This document shows, one piece after another, positions 16,282 through 25,016 of a stretch of DNA of 64,000 bases. Position numbers and translations under genes: made by a program. The stretch lies in the NCBI RefSeq assembly GCF_025833875.1, contig NZ_JAOYOD010000001.1, positions 3,906,001 through 3,970,000 on the forward strand. Direction: 5' to 3'. This DNA comes from Reichenbachiella ulvae (lineage in GTDB: Bacteria; Bacteroidota; Bacteroidia; Cytophagales; Cyclobacteriaceae). The notes beneath the pieces were generated by a model. That model was not told the origin of the DNA and ran no database searches. It was given only the letters and a program-made list of their open reading frames with translations. Position 1 is the first letter of the stretch, and each line of letters opens with the position of its first letter.

Positions 16282-17949
16282 CTATGACTGGGAGTCTTTA
16301 GAGACTGCGATTGCATTGATCTGCATGATCTGGTCTTCGAATTCATCTCGAGGACCTGCAGCCTTATTCTTGACTTTGACCCGATAGTTATAGATCGTAT
16401 TGACAGAGTAGCGCAGTAGCTTCGAGATTTGAGAACTGTCCTGTATCCCCAAACGAATGAGAGCAAAAATTCTTAATTCCGTATTCAAGAGTTCTCCTTG
16501 CTTAAGCTCAATCTTTTCCTCTGGCAAAAGGAGCCCGTTGACCTGCTGTACGAAATCCGGATAGATATTGAGAAAAGTGCTGTCAAAGGTCTCATAGAAC
16601 AAGTGCAATTCCCGATCAATCAAATCGTGTGAGTTCGTAGTTTGGTAGAGTTCTTCGTATTTGCGATTCGTGATCATTTTTTTCACCATGCGACGATAGT
16701 TGTCGAGCTTATCGATGAAATCCGAACAGATATTGAGGAAACTGGCGATGTATTGCTCTTTGATGCTGTCCGACTCAACCAATTGATTATTTAAATCATT
16801 CAACTTCTCATTGGCTAGTTTCATTTCGTCATTCAGCTCCTTGAGATTCATATTGGCCACACGCAGATCATTTCGTCCTTTTCGCACTTTTTTGACTTGT
16901 CGGATCGTCACGAATACCATTATCGCAAGACCCAGAGACAATAAACTAATCAATGCAAGACTGGTCCTAAGTTGTTCGTTTTGCTTATCAATTCGCTTTT
17001 GGTAGGCCGCCGTGATCAAAGGAAAAATATTCGAAATCTCGATGAACCGAAGACGAGAATTAAAGAACTCCGCATCCTCAAAGGACACTTTGATGTAGCG
17101 ATAGGCCCTATCGATTTCCTTCTCCTCATAAAGCAATAAAGCCAGCTGGGTCAGAGAGGCATTGTCCTTGATAGAAGCACGTAAATCCGAAATAGCTGAA
17201 AGGGACAAATAAACCTTTTGCTGCTCTATATCCCCATTGATCTCATGAATCAGGGAACGTTGAAAAGCAATCAAAGCATACTGTGGAGTGGCCATTTTCG
17301 CCTGTGCCATTCGCTTTTTGTTGATCTCCAGACACTTCTCCATTTTGCGACTGTCACGATATTCTTTCTCAATCAGATCCCAATAGAGATCAGTATCTGG
17401 ATTCAAATAATGGGTCAAAGAATCGGTGTATGCATCCAGAAGTACACGGTAATTCTGATTGTTGCTTTCTATTCTTGAGTAAAAATGGAGATCTTCATAG
17501 ACCTTGTGATAGACCATGAAATACATCCTAACTGTACTTTCTTTCAAGGTCTCCTTGTCTACCAATTGCAGAATATCTAAGGCTTCCTTGTAAGAACCCG
17601 AATAGGCCAGCATTTTGGCCTGATACAATCTGGCTTCTGACAAAAACTCAGAATTGCCCTGCTCTTCGGCTAAGCTAATATTTTGATTGATATAGTGGAG
17701 GGCTGAATCAAAAGTGTAGGTAGCATATTCACGAATCAGCTGCGCCTGCACATGGTATTTTTCACTTGGATCAAGATTAGGATCATCTAATAGCCCTTTG
17801 ATGCTGCTGATGCGAAGCTCTCTCTGGGAGTCATAAGCGGACCTTTCCTGAATCTCCTGATCTAAAACCAAAAGCAGCGAATCCAAACTCTCTGATTGAG
17901 CAGGCCATAGAACGCCAAATAGTAACCATAGTCCCAATATGCTACGCAT
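16282..17949 (-). CDS. DUF6377-type membrane-spanning TPR/HTH regulator
   Basis: A 555-residue one-component regulator. A signal sequence (1-19) is followed by about 300 residues of TPR-like helices, a single transmembrane helix at about 328-350, a coiled-coil (about 352-395), a DUF6377-like segment, and a C-terminal helix-turn-helix of the LuxR kind (about 500-530: SQISKLLRYSVNTIYNYRVKVKNKA in two halves). The order predicts periplasmic sensing and cytoplasmic DNA binding without phosphotransfer. It lies directly upstream of susC on the same strand with a 258-base gap (16024-16281). It probably senses the glycan or its oligosaccharides and activates the locus. I saw no promoter in the gap. 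Confidence 0.8.
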   Translation of the reverse strand: MRSILGLWLLFGVLWPAQSESLDSLLLVLDQEIQERSAYDSQRELRISSIKGLLDDPNLDPSEKYHVQAQLIREYATYTFDSALHYINQNISLAEEQGNSEFLSEARLYQAKMLAYSGSYKEALDILQLVDKETLKESTVRMYFMVYHKVYEDLHFYSRIESNNQNYRVLLDAYTDSLTHYLNPDTDLYWDLIEKEYRDSRKMEKCLEINKKRMAQAKMATPQYALIAFQRSLIHEINGDIEQQKVYLSLSAISDLRASIKDNASLTQLALLLYEEKEIDRAYRYIKVSFEDAEFFNSRLRFIEISNIFPLITAAYQKRIDKQNEQLRTSLALISLLSLGLAIMVFVTIRQVKKVRKGRNDLRVANMNLKELNDEMKLANEKLNDLNNQLVESDSIKEQYIASFLNICSDFIDKLDNYRRMVKKMITNRKYEELYQTTNSHDLIDRELHLFYETFDSTFLNIYPDFVQQVNGLLLPEEKIELKQGELLNTELRIFALIRLGIQDSSQISKLLRYSVNTIYNYRVKVKNKAAGPRDEFEDQIMQINAIAVSKDSQS

Positions 17950-18003
17950 CTCGAATATTAGCGAATTTTGTTTTAATCAACAGCGAAATTACAGAAATCC
18001 CTT

Positions 18004-18921
18004 TTAGACTTTTTCATACTCATCGACCAAATCCTTATCCAGGACCATCTCACCATTTTCATCTACATGATAGGGCTTTACAAATTTGGCATCCCATACT
18101 ACTTCGTCGAAAGTATATGAATATCGCGAATGAACAATTTGACTAAAGGTGTCATCAAAACCTTTAATAAGGATCATGATTTCTGCACCACCTTCTACCA
18201 GCTCCTCTTGAGTCAAAGAATAAAGAGGTGATTTCTCGTCGATGGGATGCACCAGCGTCCAGTTGAGAGGCAAGAAAAGAATACTATCAATTTCTAATTG
18301 AAGTCTGGAAAATTTTCTGGCATAGCTACCTCCAATTTTCTTGTTGTAACTCAACATCACATCTGCAGACAGTTCTATGATCTGGCTACTCCGTCGATTC
18401 ACAAATCGAAACTGCAAGCTTTTTCCATCCTTGTATGGAGCAATCAGAGCGTTTTTGCTGTATTTAAACATCGCCTGAGGTCTGGAAAAACGTCCGTATA
18501 GCAAACCCGTGATGAAGGCAAAAGAAATCAATCCATACACCGACTCAATCGACGAAACGATACTACTGAAGTGTCCCACTGGAGAAATAGAACCAAAGCC
18601 TACTGTAGTAAAGGACTGAAAAGAGAAATAAACACATTGCAAGAAATGATCCCATTCGTTATGGCTAAACAGACCAGACAGCTCGGCTCTCCCTGCCAAG
18701 AAATAGGCTCCCGCAAACAGTAAATTGCTCCCCAGAATAAAAACTGTAACTACCACAAAAAACAAAAACCAGTTCATCCGAATCAAAGACTGATAGGTGT
18801 TCTTAAAATGATAACCAAAATTGACACGCTTCACATTGAATGAGCCATCCTTATTGATAGACCGGTTCGCTACCCGCTCAAACTTTAGCCCCAGACCCGG
18901 ATCTTGTATTTCTTCACTCAT
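18004..18921 (-). CDS. Inward-rectifier-type potassium channel (KirBac family)
   Basis: A 305-residue inner-membrane K+ channel. It has TM1 (about 51-73), pore helix (93-104), selectivity filter TVGFG (106-110; Phe instead of Tyr, as in several Kir channels), TM2 (121-145), then RFSRPQA and a ~155-residue cytoplasmic immunoglobulin-like domain typical of Kir channels. The KirBac slide-helix region (VNFGYHFKNTYQSLIRMNW) precedes TM1. The last ~25 residues are an acidic tail. It is divergent from purB and has no clear functional partner nearby; a separate TrkA/TrkH system lies at 58.5-61.3 kb. Confidence 0.9.
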   Translation of the reverse strand: MSEEIQDPGLGLKFERVANRSINKDGSFNVKRVNFGYHFKNTYQSLIRMNWFLFFVVVTVFILGSNLLFAGAYFLAGRAELSGLFSHNEWDHFLQCVYFSFQSFTTVGFGSISPVGHFSSIVSSIESVYGLISFAFITGLLYGRFSRPQAMFKYSKNALIAPYKDGKSLQFRFVNRRSSQIIELSADVMLSYNKKIGGSYARKFSRLQLEIDSILFLPLNWTLVHPIDEKSPLYSLTQEELVEGGAEIMILIKGFDDTFSQIVHSRYSYTFDEVVWDAKFVKPYHVDENGEMVLDKDLVDEYEKV

Positions 18922-18939
18922 GGTTTAAACTATCAATCC

Positions 18940-18947
18940 CAAATATA
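18940..18947 (-). promoter_or_regulatory. Bacteroidota -7 element for the Kir channel gene
   Basis: On the minus strand this reads TATATTTG, an exact TAnnTTTG match, 19 bases upstream of the channel's start codon. No -33 element at the usual spacing is evident. Confidence 0.4.
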
Positions 18948-19000
18948 AGTGCTAGTCAATAATGTTAGCTGGGAATCAGTCATTAGTAGCTGAGATTGGC

Positions 19001-19044
19001 TAATTTTGCGCCTCACTTGGATTGAGTTTGTTGGGCAAACTCAA
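19001..19044 (+). promoter_or_regulatory. purB promoter element and leader hairpin
   Basis: TAATTTTG at 19001-19008 matches TAnnTTTG. It is followed by a perfect 9-base-pair hairpin (TTGAGTTTG, loop TTGGG, CAAACTCAA; 19022-19044) that would lie at the very start of a ~170-base leader before the purB ATG at 19185. The leader does not show the conserved core of a purine riboswitch. The hairpin may stabilise the transcript or bind a regulator. Confidence 0.4.
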
Positions 19045-19184
19045 GGTTAATGGTGAATAGATTCAAGTTATTGGTTTTTCAGTAGCTGACTTTATTCGCT
19101 AATTAATCAAGTAGTAATCGCAATACTATTTCTTATTAACATAAAACTACTAACACCTGATCGTTCAGGTAAAATTAGAATAAG

Positions 19185-20540
19185 ATGGATTTGAATGCAC
19201 TGACAGCCATTTCGCCGGTAGACGGCAGATACAGAAGACACACTGCAGAATTAGCAGAATATTTTTCAGAGTATGGACTCATCAAATACAGAGTACATGT
19301 AGAAATAGAATATTTCATCGCCCTCTGCCAGCACCCACTGCCACAGCTCGAAAGTGTAGACCACAGCCTATTCGGTAAACTACGTCAGATTGTAGTAGAG
19401 TTTTCTGAAGCCGATGCTCAGGAGATCAAAGACATTGAAAAAACAACTAACCATGATGTGAAGGCTGTCGAATACTTCATCAAGAAAAGATTCGACAATT
19501 TAGGACTGCAGCAATTCAAAGAATTCATCCACTTTGGATTGACTTCTCAGGACATCAACAATACGGCGATTCCTTTGCAGCTCAAGCATGCCATAGAAAG
19601 CGAATACATTCCAGCTTTGAATCAGATAGAAGCTAACCTGATGGAAATGGCAGAGGAGTGGAAAGACATCCCTATGCTAGCCAAGACGCACGGTCAGCCT
19701 GCCTCTCCGACTATGCTGGGCAAAGAAATTTTGGTATTCCACGAGCGTTTGACACAGCAGGTAAACATGCTGGATTCAGTGCGCTATGGTGCTAAGTTCG
19801 GTGGTGCAACTGGTAACATGAATGCTCACTTTATCGCCTATCCAGAGATCGACTGGATCAAATTCGCCAACAACTTTGTGGACAACACATTGGGACTGAG
19901 AAGAAGCTACCCAACTACCCAGATCGAGCACTACGATGACATGGCAGCTCTTTTCGACAACCTGAAAAGAATCAATACCATATTGATCGACTTTGCACGT
20001 GACATCTGGCAATACATCTCTATGGGCTACTTCAAGCAAAAAATCGTAAAAGGAGAAGTAGGATCGTCTGCTATGCCTCACAAGGTGAACCCTATCGATT
20101 TCGAAAATGCGGAAGGCAACCTGGGTATGGCTAACGCGGTATTTGAATACCTGTCTGCTAAACTTCCTATCTCACGTCTTCAGAGAGACCTGACAGACTC
20201 TACTGTATTGAGAAACGTCGGTGTGCCAGTAGGACACGGCTTCATTGCTCTCAAATCGCTGGAGAAAGGAATGGGTAAACTGGAATTGAATCAAGCAGCC
20301 ATTGACGCTGATTTGGATCAGAACTGGGCAGTAGTTTCTGAAGCGATCCAGACCCTACTCAGACGCGAAGCTTACCCTGAGCCATATGAAGCTCTCAAAG
20401 CGCTTACAAGAGGGAATCAGGAAGTGACTCAGCAATCATTGGCAGAGTTCATCGATACGCTAGAGATTAGTGAAGATCTAAAGGAGGAAATGAAAAACAT
20501 CACGCCTTTCAACTATACAGGAATCAATCCTTTGAAATAA
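19185..20540 (+). CDS. purB: Adenylosuccinate lyase
   Basis: Catalyses two fumarate-releasing steps of purine synthesis (SAICAR to AICAR, and adenylosuccinate to AMP) in the cytosol. The 451-residue protein has the superfamily signature loop GSSAMPHKVNP at about 297-307, the TSQDINNT segment near residues 122-129 and the KTHGQPASP segment near 167-175, all active-site regions. Length and motifs match the larger, Escherichia coli-like PurB group. A clear factor-independent terminator follows, so it is monocistronic. Confidence 0.97.
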   Translation: MDLNALTAISPVDGRYRRHTAELAEYFSEYGLIKYRVHVEIEYFIALCQHPLPQLESVDHSLFGKLRQIVVEFSEADAQEIKDIEKTTNHDVKAVEYFIKKRFDNLGLQQFKEFIHFGLTSQDINNTAIPLQLKHAIESEYIPALNQIEANLMEMAEEWKDIPMLAKTHGQPASPTMLGKEILVFHERLTQQVNMLDSVRYGAKFGGATGNMNAHFIAYPEIDWIKFANNFVDNTLGLRRSYPTTQIEHYDDMAALFDNLKRINTILIDFARDIWQYISMGYFKQKIVKGEVGSSAMPHKVNPIDFENAEGNLGMANAVFEYLSAKLPISRLQRDLTDSTVLRNVGVPVGHGFIALKSLEKGMGKLELNQAAIDADLDQNWAVVSEAIQTLLRREAYPEPYEALKALTRGNQEVTQQSLAEFIDTLEISEDLKEEMKNITPFNYTGINPLK

Positions 20541-20568
20541 GAGGTAAACCAAAATTGTTTAAGAAATA

Positions 20569-20600
20569 AACGGGGCTAAGCAATTAGGCCCGTTTTTTTT
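20569..20600 (+). terminator. Factor-independent terminator of purB
   Basis: An 11-base-pair stem with one mismatch, AACGGGGCTAA against TTAGGCCCGTT, followed by a run of eight or more T. It overlaps the stop codon of the convergent gene at 20599. Confidence 0.9.
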
Positions 20601-21024
20601 ATCCTCTGGAATCTCCGCTGAGCTTAGCACATTCTTTCAGTCTTTTATTGACGGTGAGTTTCCACCAGGGTCCTCGTGTTACGCACAGCTTGGACTTAAC
20701 CCAAAAGTTGTTTTTAAACCTATACCATTTCGATTTGAAGGACTGCTCTGGTCTATGTTCCAGCACATATTCGAATCCCATCTGATGAGTCGCTTCTAGC
20801 GCACATCGATTACCATAGAGCATACTCTTTCCATCCTTGATATATATGTGATTGTAGTCCCGAATATCAGGTTGATTGCGCCGAACATCCTCTTTCACTT
20901 TCCTATCCACCTTTCGGGTAGGCAATTCCTTTTTGATCTCCTCCTGCGCATGCAACTCTGAAGAGAACAATACACAAAGAGCAAAAGAAAAAAATACCGA
21001 GACGATATAGATAGAGCGTATCAC
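20599..21024 (-). CDS. Exported basic protein of unknown function
   Basis: A 141-residue protein with a signal peptide (hydrophobic stretch 5-20, AQE cleavage near residue 27). The mature part is strongly basic (many KxxRK patches, KELPTRKVDRKVKEDVRR) and has three cysteines (in NRCALEA, KLCVTRG and KECAKL) that could form a disulfide. No family was recognised. It is convergent with purB and lies 52 bases downstream of the DUF493 gene on the same strand. Confidence 0.6.
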   Translation of the reverse strand: MIRSIYIVSVFFSFALCVLFSSELHAQEEIKKELPTRKVDRKVKEDVRRNQPDIRDYNHIYIKDGKSMLYGNRCALEATHQMGFEYVLEHRPEQSFKSKWYRFKNNFWVKSKLCVTRGPWWKLTVNKRLKECAKLSGDSRG

Positions 21025-21075
21025 TGGTTCAATGATAAATCAAATAATCCGATAACGGAACGGAAGCAGGTTGAA

Positions 21076-21336
21076 TTATAGTGCAACTATACCTTCAATT
21101 TCACTGGCCTTCTGGTAGATCTCAATTACCTGATCGCTACTGCCGGCCATTACACGTATAGTGGCCGAAATGTATGTCCCCTTCTTGGATTCTTTTAGAT
21201 CCATCTCATGCTTTGGCAATATGGCCTTAACCTTATCCAGCTGGGCATGCGGAACAATGAACTTGAACATGTAGAGCGTTGGGAAGGTGTGAACACTCTC
21301 CAACTTTTCCTTGAATGACTGTGATGAAAAATCCAT
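21076..21336 (-). CDS. DUF493 family (YbeD-like) small protein
   Basis: An 86-residue protein with the ferredoxin-like DUF493 pattern: FPTLYMFKFIVP near residue 18, GTYISATIRVMA near 54-65, and a final helix with VIEIYQKASEIEGIVAL. Members such as Escherichia coli YbeD resemble small-ligand regulatory domains; the role is unknown. It lies 57 bases downstream of the PpiD-like gene, separated by a strong terminator, so it probably has its own promoter or depends on read-through. Confidence 0.8.
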   Translation of the reverse strand: MDFSSQSFKEKLESVHTFPTLYMFKFIVPHAQLDKVKAILPKHEMDLKESKKGTYISATIRVMAGSSDQVIEIYQKASEIEGIVAL

Positions 21337-21341
21337 ATAAA

Positions 21342-21370
21342 TAAAAAAAGTCCTGGCTATCGCCAGGACT
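21342..21370 (-). terminator. Factor-independent terminator of the ppiD-like gene
   Basis: A perfect 9-base-pair stem (AGTCCTGGC and GCCAGGACT, loop of four). On the minus strand it is followed directly by seven T, located 24 bases past the stop at 21394. Confidence 0.9.
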
Positions 21371-21393
21371 CAAAGTTATCGTTTGTTTCTATC

Positions 21394-23466
21394 CTAGAAA
21401 AACTTATATCTCTCATCTTCGATTTCAGCCAGCTCTCTTACTGCCTCATCGATGCTATATGCCAATCTAGACTGTTTCTTTGAAGTTACCTGATTTCTGT
21501 AGACCTCATAGTCCGAAACTTCAGGAGCTTCTGCCTTGTTCACCAATTCCATTTGGATCACACCATTGTCGATGGCGAAAGGCTCAGTGATTTCTCCTGG
21601 CTCCATGGCGAAAGCCAAACCAACTGCCTTAGGCGCCAGACCTACACTTTTCAATGAGTTGCTGCTCATTTTCAGGTCTGTCATCGAATAGTATTTCGCT
21701 CCATTGCCATCGTAAGAGATCAACTTAGTTGCCAAGTTCTCCTCTTCGATTGAGTTCAATTTTTCTGTAATGATCGCAGCCTTTTTCTCATTTTCAACCT
21801 GCTTACGAACCTCCACTTCTACTGAAGCCAAAGTAGCCTCACCTTCTTCTTGCTCAGATACCAAAGTAGCAACTACATATTGATCTTCTATCTCGAATAC
21901 CTCAGAAACATCCCCTACGCTTGCCTTGTTGTAAGCCCAATAAACAATGTTTCTTGCCTCATTGATGCCAGGGATTCTCTTCGCATTTGGTCCAAGGTTA
22001 GAAGCAGATTTCACCGCTAATCCTGCGGCCTCTGCATTGGCCTGGAATTCTGAAGAAGACTCTGTATCGAAAGCAAATTTCTCAGCATCTCTGTAGAAAG
22101 CATTTCTAGTTTCGTCTCCTACATATAGTTCTCTAGCCACTTTAGCTACTTTATACTCTTCATTGGTTTTAACACCGGTTACATCGATGATGTGGTATCC
22201 AAACTGAGTTTCTACTAGATTAGGTAATAAACCTTCTTTTGTAGCATCGAAAACTGCTTTTTCGAATTCTGGAACCATTCTTCCAGACCCGAACCATCCA
22301 AGATCACCTCCTTTAGAAGCAGTACCATCTGTTCCATGCAGTCTTGCCATTTCAGCAAAATCAGCACCGTTTTTGATTTGTCTTAAGACCTTATTAGCCT
22401 CTTCTTTATCCTCTAACTTGAATAGAATGTGGCTAGCTCTAGCAGTGAAGTCATCTCCTTCTGTCAGGGCTGACAACTTATAAAGAACAAAGCTACCATT
22501 CTCTACCAATGGTCCTACTACATCACCGATTGCTGCATCCTGAACAGCGCTTGGCAATTGATCTGCCGAATACGCTTTGAAAGCATCCGTAGCGTCAGAG
22601 TTGATAGATGCAAACAAAGAATCATCCTCAGCGGCAGCAAACTGGCTCACCAATTCTTGAATTTCTTCTTTTACCACTGCCGTATCGGTAGCAGATGGAA
22701 CCACGTCTATTACAACGAATTTCAATGATTTAGAAGCCTCTCCCTTGTATTCATCTTTATGTGCAGCGAAATATGCTTTCAAGTCAGCATCAGAAACTTC
22801 AATCGCCGTATCAGATACTGAAAAGTAAGGCACATAGATGTAATTTACTTCTGCTGTATTGTTAGATGACTTATACTCAAACTTAGCCTCAGCTTCTGTT
22901 GCATAGTTAGTCTTTATGATCAAATTGTTGTACTTCGTACGCTGACGAGTGGGTGCCAAACTATTTTCGAAGTTGTACCATGCTGCACGCTGCTGCGGTG
23001 CTTGCTCTGGAAGTGTTCTCAAGTACTCAATTACTCTTTCCTTTTCGAAAACGCCAGTCTCAGGATTCGTAAATGCCTGTCTGATCTGTGGGCTGATGTT
23101 GTCTCCCTGAACCATGTCTACAATCTCTTCAGCAGAGATATCCAATCCTAACTGATTGTATTGTGCTTCGAAGGCATACTCACTGATCAACGCATCCCAG
23201 GTTTGGTTGCGGATGAACTCCTGCTCAGAAGCTGAAGGACTTCTTCCCTGATTCATTTGGAAATTGTAAGTCATCTCCTCCTGCTTGTCCAAGAAGTCCT
23301 GATAAGAAATAGTCTGTCCGGCTATCTCGCCTATATTGGCAGCTCCACCAAATAATCGAGAATTAGGTCCCAATAAATCCGCTCCAATGAAAGCGACAAT
23401 AGAAAACCCAATAAGGCCTACGACTATTTTCCCCCCTTTATTCCTTAATGTATTAATTAATGCCAT
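21394..23466 (-). CDS. PpiD/SurA-type peptidylprolyl isomerase, membrane-anchored
   Basis: A 690-residue periplasmic folding factor. One N-terminal transmembrane anchor (about 13-31, VVGLIGFSIVAFIGADLL) is followed by a SurA-N-like chaperone region, one clear parvulin domain at about 340-430 (ASHILFKLEDKEEANKVL, then GGDLGWFGSGRMVPEFEKAVF and FGYHIIDV), and a further C-terminal parvulin-like region that looks degenerate. It probably assists folding of outer-membrane proteins. Larger than Escherichia coli PpiD (about 620). It ends at a strong terminator. Confidence 0.9.
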   Translation of the reverse strand: MALINTLRNKGGKIVVGLIGFSIVAFIGADLLGPNSRLFGGAANIGEIAGQTISYQDFLDKQEEMTYNFQMNQGRSPSASEQEFIRNQTWDALISEYAFEAQYNQLGLDISAEEIVDMVQGDNISPQIRQAFTNPETGVFEKERVIEYLRTLPEQAPQQRAAWYNFENSLAPTRQRTKYNNLIIKTNYATEAEAKFEYKSSNNTAEVNYIYVPYFSVSDTAIEVSDADLKAYFAAHKDEYKGEASKSLKFVVIDVVPSATDTAVVKEEIQELVSQFAAAEDDSLFASINSDATDAFKAYSADQLPSAVQDAAIGDVVGPLVENGSFVLYKLSALTEGDDFTARASHILFKLEDKEEANKVLRQIKNGADFAEMARLHGTDGTASKGGDLGWFGSGRMVPEFEKAVFDATKEGLLPNLVETQFGYHIIDVTGVKTNEEYKVAKVARELYVGDETRNAFYRDAEKFAFDTESSSEFQANAEAAGLAVKSASNLGPNAKRIPGINEARNIVYWAYNKASVGDVSEVFEIEDQYVVATLVSEQEEGEATLASVEVEVRKQVENEKKAAIITEKLNSIEEENLATKLISYDGNGAKYYSMTDLKMSSNSLKSVGLAPKAVGLAFAMEPGEITEPFAIDNGVIQMELVNKAEAPEVSDYEVYRNQVTSKKQSRLAYSIDEAVRELAEIEDERYKFF

Positions 23467-23558
23467 GTCTATTTATGTTAAAAAAGATGCGCAAAATAAG
23501 AAAGCCTCCTGTTAATATCAAAATTTTCCTGCGCTTAGTTAAATCCTTGTATTTGAGG

Positions 23559-24833
23559 CTATTCTTGATCTAAAATTCTTAATTTGATTTTTTCGATTCG
23601 AGCTTCTTCCATGAGTAAAATTTCGAAGCTATATCCCGGTAATTCAATCACATCTCCGGGTTCAGGTAAGTTCTCATTGATAGACAAAATCAGTCCTCCT
23701 AGTGTATCATAGTCACCTGTCGGCAGGTTAAAACCATGAGTATCATTAAGATAATCTACTTCTTGTCGGGCACTGAATTCATATTCCTTATCATTGAGTT
23801 TTAGCTCGAGCAAATCTTCTTCATCGTGCTCATCACGAATTTCACCAAAAATCTCCTCGATAATATCTTCCAAACTAACGATCCCTGACGTACCACCATA
23901 CTCGTCGACCACCAAAGCTAAACTTTTGTGTTCAGTAATCAATTGAATCATCAATTCATTTGCTGGCATGGTTTCAGGTACTATAATGATCTTAGTAAGA
24001 ATTTCAGGAATATCCTGTGGCTTTTTGAACAAAGCCAGCGAATGGCAATAACCAATCACATCATCAATAGATTCATCATACACCAGGATCTTCGAAAGCC
24101 CCGTTTCGATGAACATTTCTTTTAACTCCTCTATCGTATCACTGACATCTACAGCTTTGATCTCGGTACGAGGAATCATGCACTCCCTCACCTTAACGGT
24201 TTTAAAATCCAGGGCATTGTTGAAAAAACGTGCATCGACATCCTGATCATTTTCCTCCGTATCATCCTCCATAATATTTCGGATATAGTTGTTCAGGTCT
24301 GTCAAACCATATACGGGTCGATCATCCGAATATTCCAACCTCAGAACTCTGGTTAACAAAAACTTGCTACCAGCCACAACCATAAAGACCACCGGACTGA
24401 GCAAGTAGTAAATGATCAAAATAGGTACGGATAGAACCGAAAGAAAACGGTAAGGATTGGTTAGGAAAATACTCTTGGGTACATACTCAGCGGTAAAGAG
24501 AACGATGATCGTAGAGATTACAGTCTGTGACAGCAAAATCACCAAATCGTTGTTGAAAGGTTCGGGCAGCACTCTCGCCAACCAGGGATCCAGAAGCATC
24601 GCCATAAATATACCATAGACTACAAGCGTCAGGTTATTACCAATCAATGTGGTAGCAATGAAATTGGAAGGATTGTTCGAAAACTTGTGTAGAATCCTTG
24701 CTGACAACCCACCCTGCTTTTCCTGCAATGCTATATGAAGCTTATCGGTTGTGATAAATGCTATTTCGATACCAGAAAACAGCGCAGAGAAGAAAATTGA
24801 TGTCAGGATGGCCCCTGTCAGGAATGTATCCAT
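23559..24833 (-). CDS. CNNM/CorC-type membrane protein with CBS pair
   Basis: A 424-residue protein with four N-terminal membrane segments forming the CNNM domain (about 1-185; FFSALFSGIEIAFI at the start), a tandem CBS pair (about 205-330; MIPRTEIKAVD and LALVVDEYGGTSGIVSLEDI), and a C-terminal CorC/HlyC domain (about 345-420). Such proteins are linked to Mg2+ or Co2+ efflux, and the Bacteroidota gliding protein GldE belongs to the same group. The VDEYGGTSGIV motif is the strongest match. It follows a small membrane protein gene and lptC on the same strand, so it is likely co-transcribed. Confidence 0.88.
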   Translation of the reverse strand: MDTFLTGAILTSIFFSALFSGIEIAFITTDKLHIALQEKQGGLSARILHKFSNNPSNFIATTLIGNNLTLVVYGIFMAMLLDPWLARVLPEPFNNDLVILLSQTVISTIIVLFTAEYVPKSIFLTNPYRFLSVLSVPILIIYYLLSPVVFMVVAGSKFLLTRVLRLEYSDDRPVYGLTDLNNYIRNIMEDDTEENDQDVDARFFNNALDFKTVKVRECMIPRTEIKAVDVSDTIEELKEMFIETGLSKILVYDESIDDVIGYCHSLALFKKPQDIPEILTKIIIVPETMPANELMIQLITEHKSLALVVDEYGGTSGIVSLEDIIEEIFGEIRDEHDEEDLLELKLNDKEYEFSARQEVDYLNDTHGFNLPTGDYDTLGGLILSINENLPEPGDVIELPGYSFEILLMEEARIEKIKLRILDQE

Positions 24834-24850
24834 ATATGATTAGATGTGAA

Positions 24851-25015
24851 CTACTTTGGGTTCTTCTTTAATTTGTATAAAAGTAAAAGACCTATGCTTA
24901 ACATAAAAATCCAATAGGACTGCATAGCACCATAAAGCATGGTTTGGTGAATGCCAATCAGAAAAAATCCAGCCGCTAATGTAAATATCACTATTTGAAA
25001 AACCGATCCACCCAT
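24851..25015 (-). CDS. Small two-helix membrane protein (54 residues)
   Basis: A short open frame starting one base after the lptC stop codon and ending 18 bases before the CNNM gene start. The 54-residue product is mostly two hydrophobic helices (about 5-21 and 34-47) joined by HQTMLYGAMQSYW, with a basic C-terminal tail KLKKNPK. The tight spacing on both sides and consistent membrane-protein composition argue that it is real. No family was recognised. It may be an envelope factor working with LptC or the CNNM protein. Confidence 0.65.
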   Translation of the reverse strand: MGGSVFQIVIFTLAAGFFLIGIHQTMLYGAMQSYWIFMLSIGLLLLYKLKKNPK

Positions 25016-25016
25016 A

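Noticed and set aside
19009..19184. Purine riboswitch before purB
   Set aside because: The three-way junction core bases are missing; only a simple hairpin is seen.
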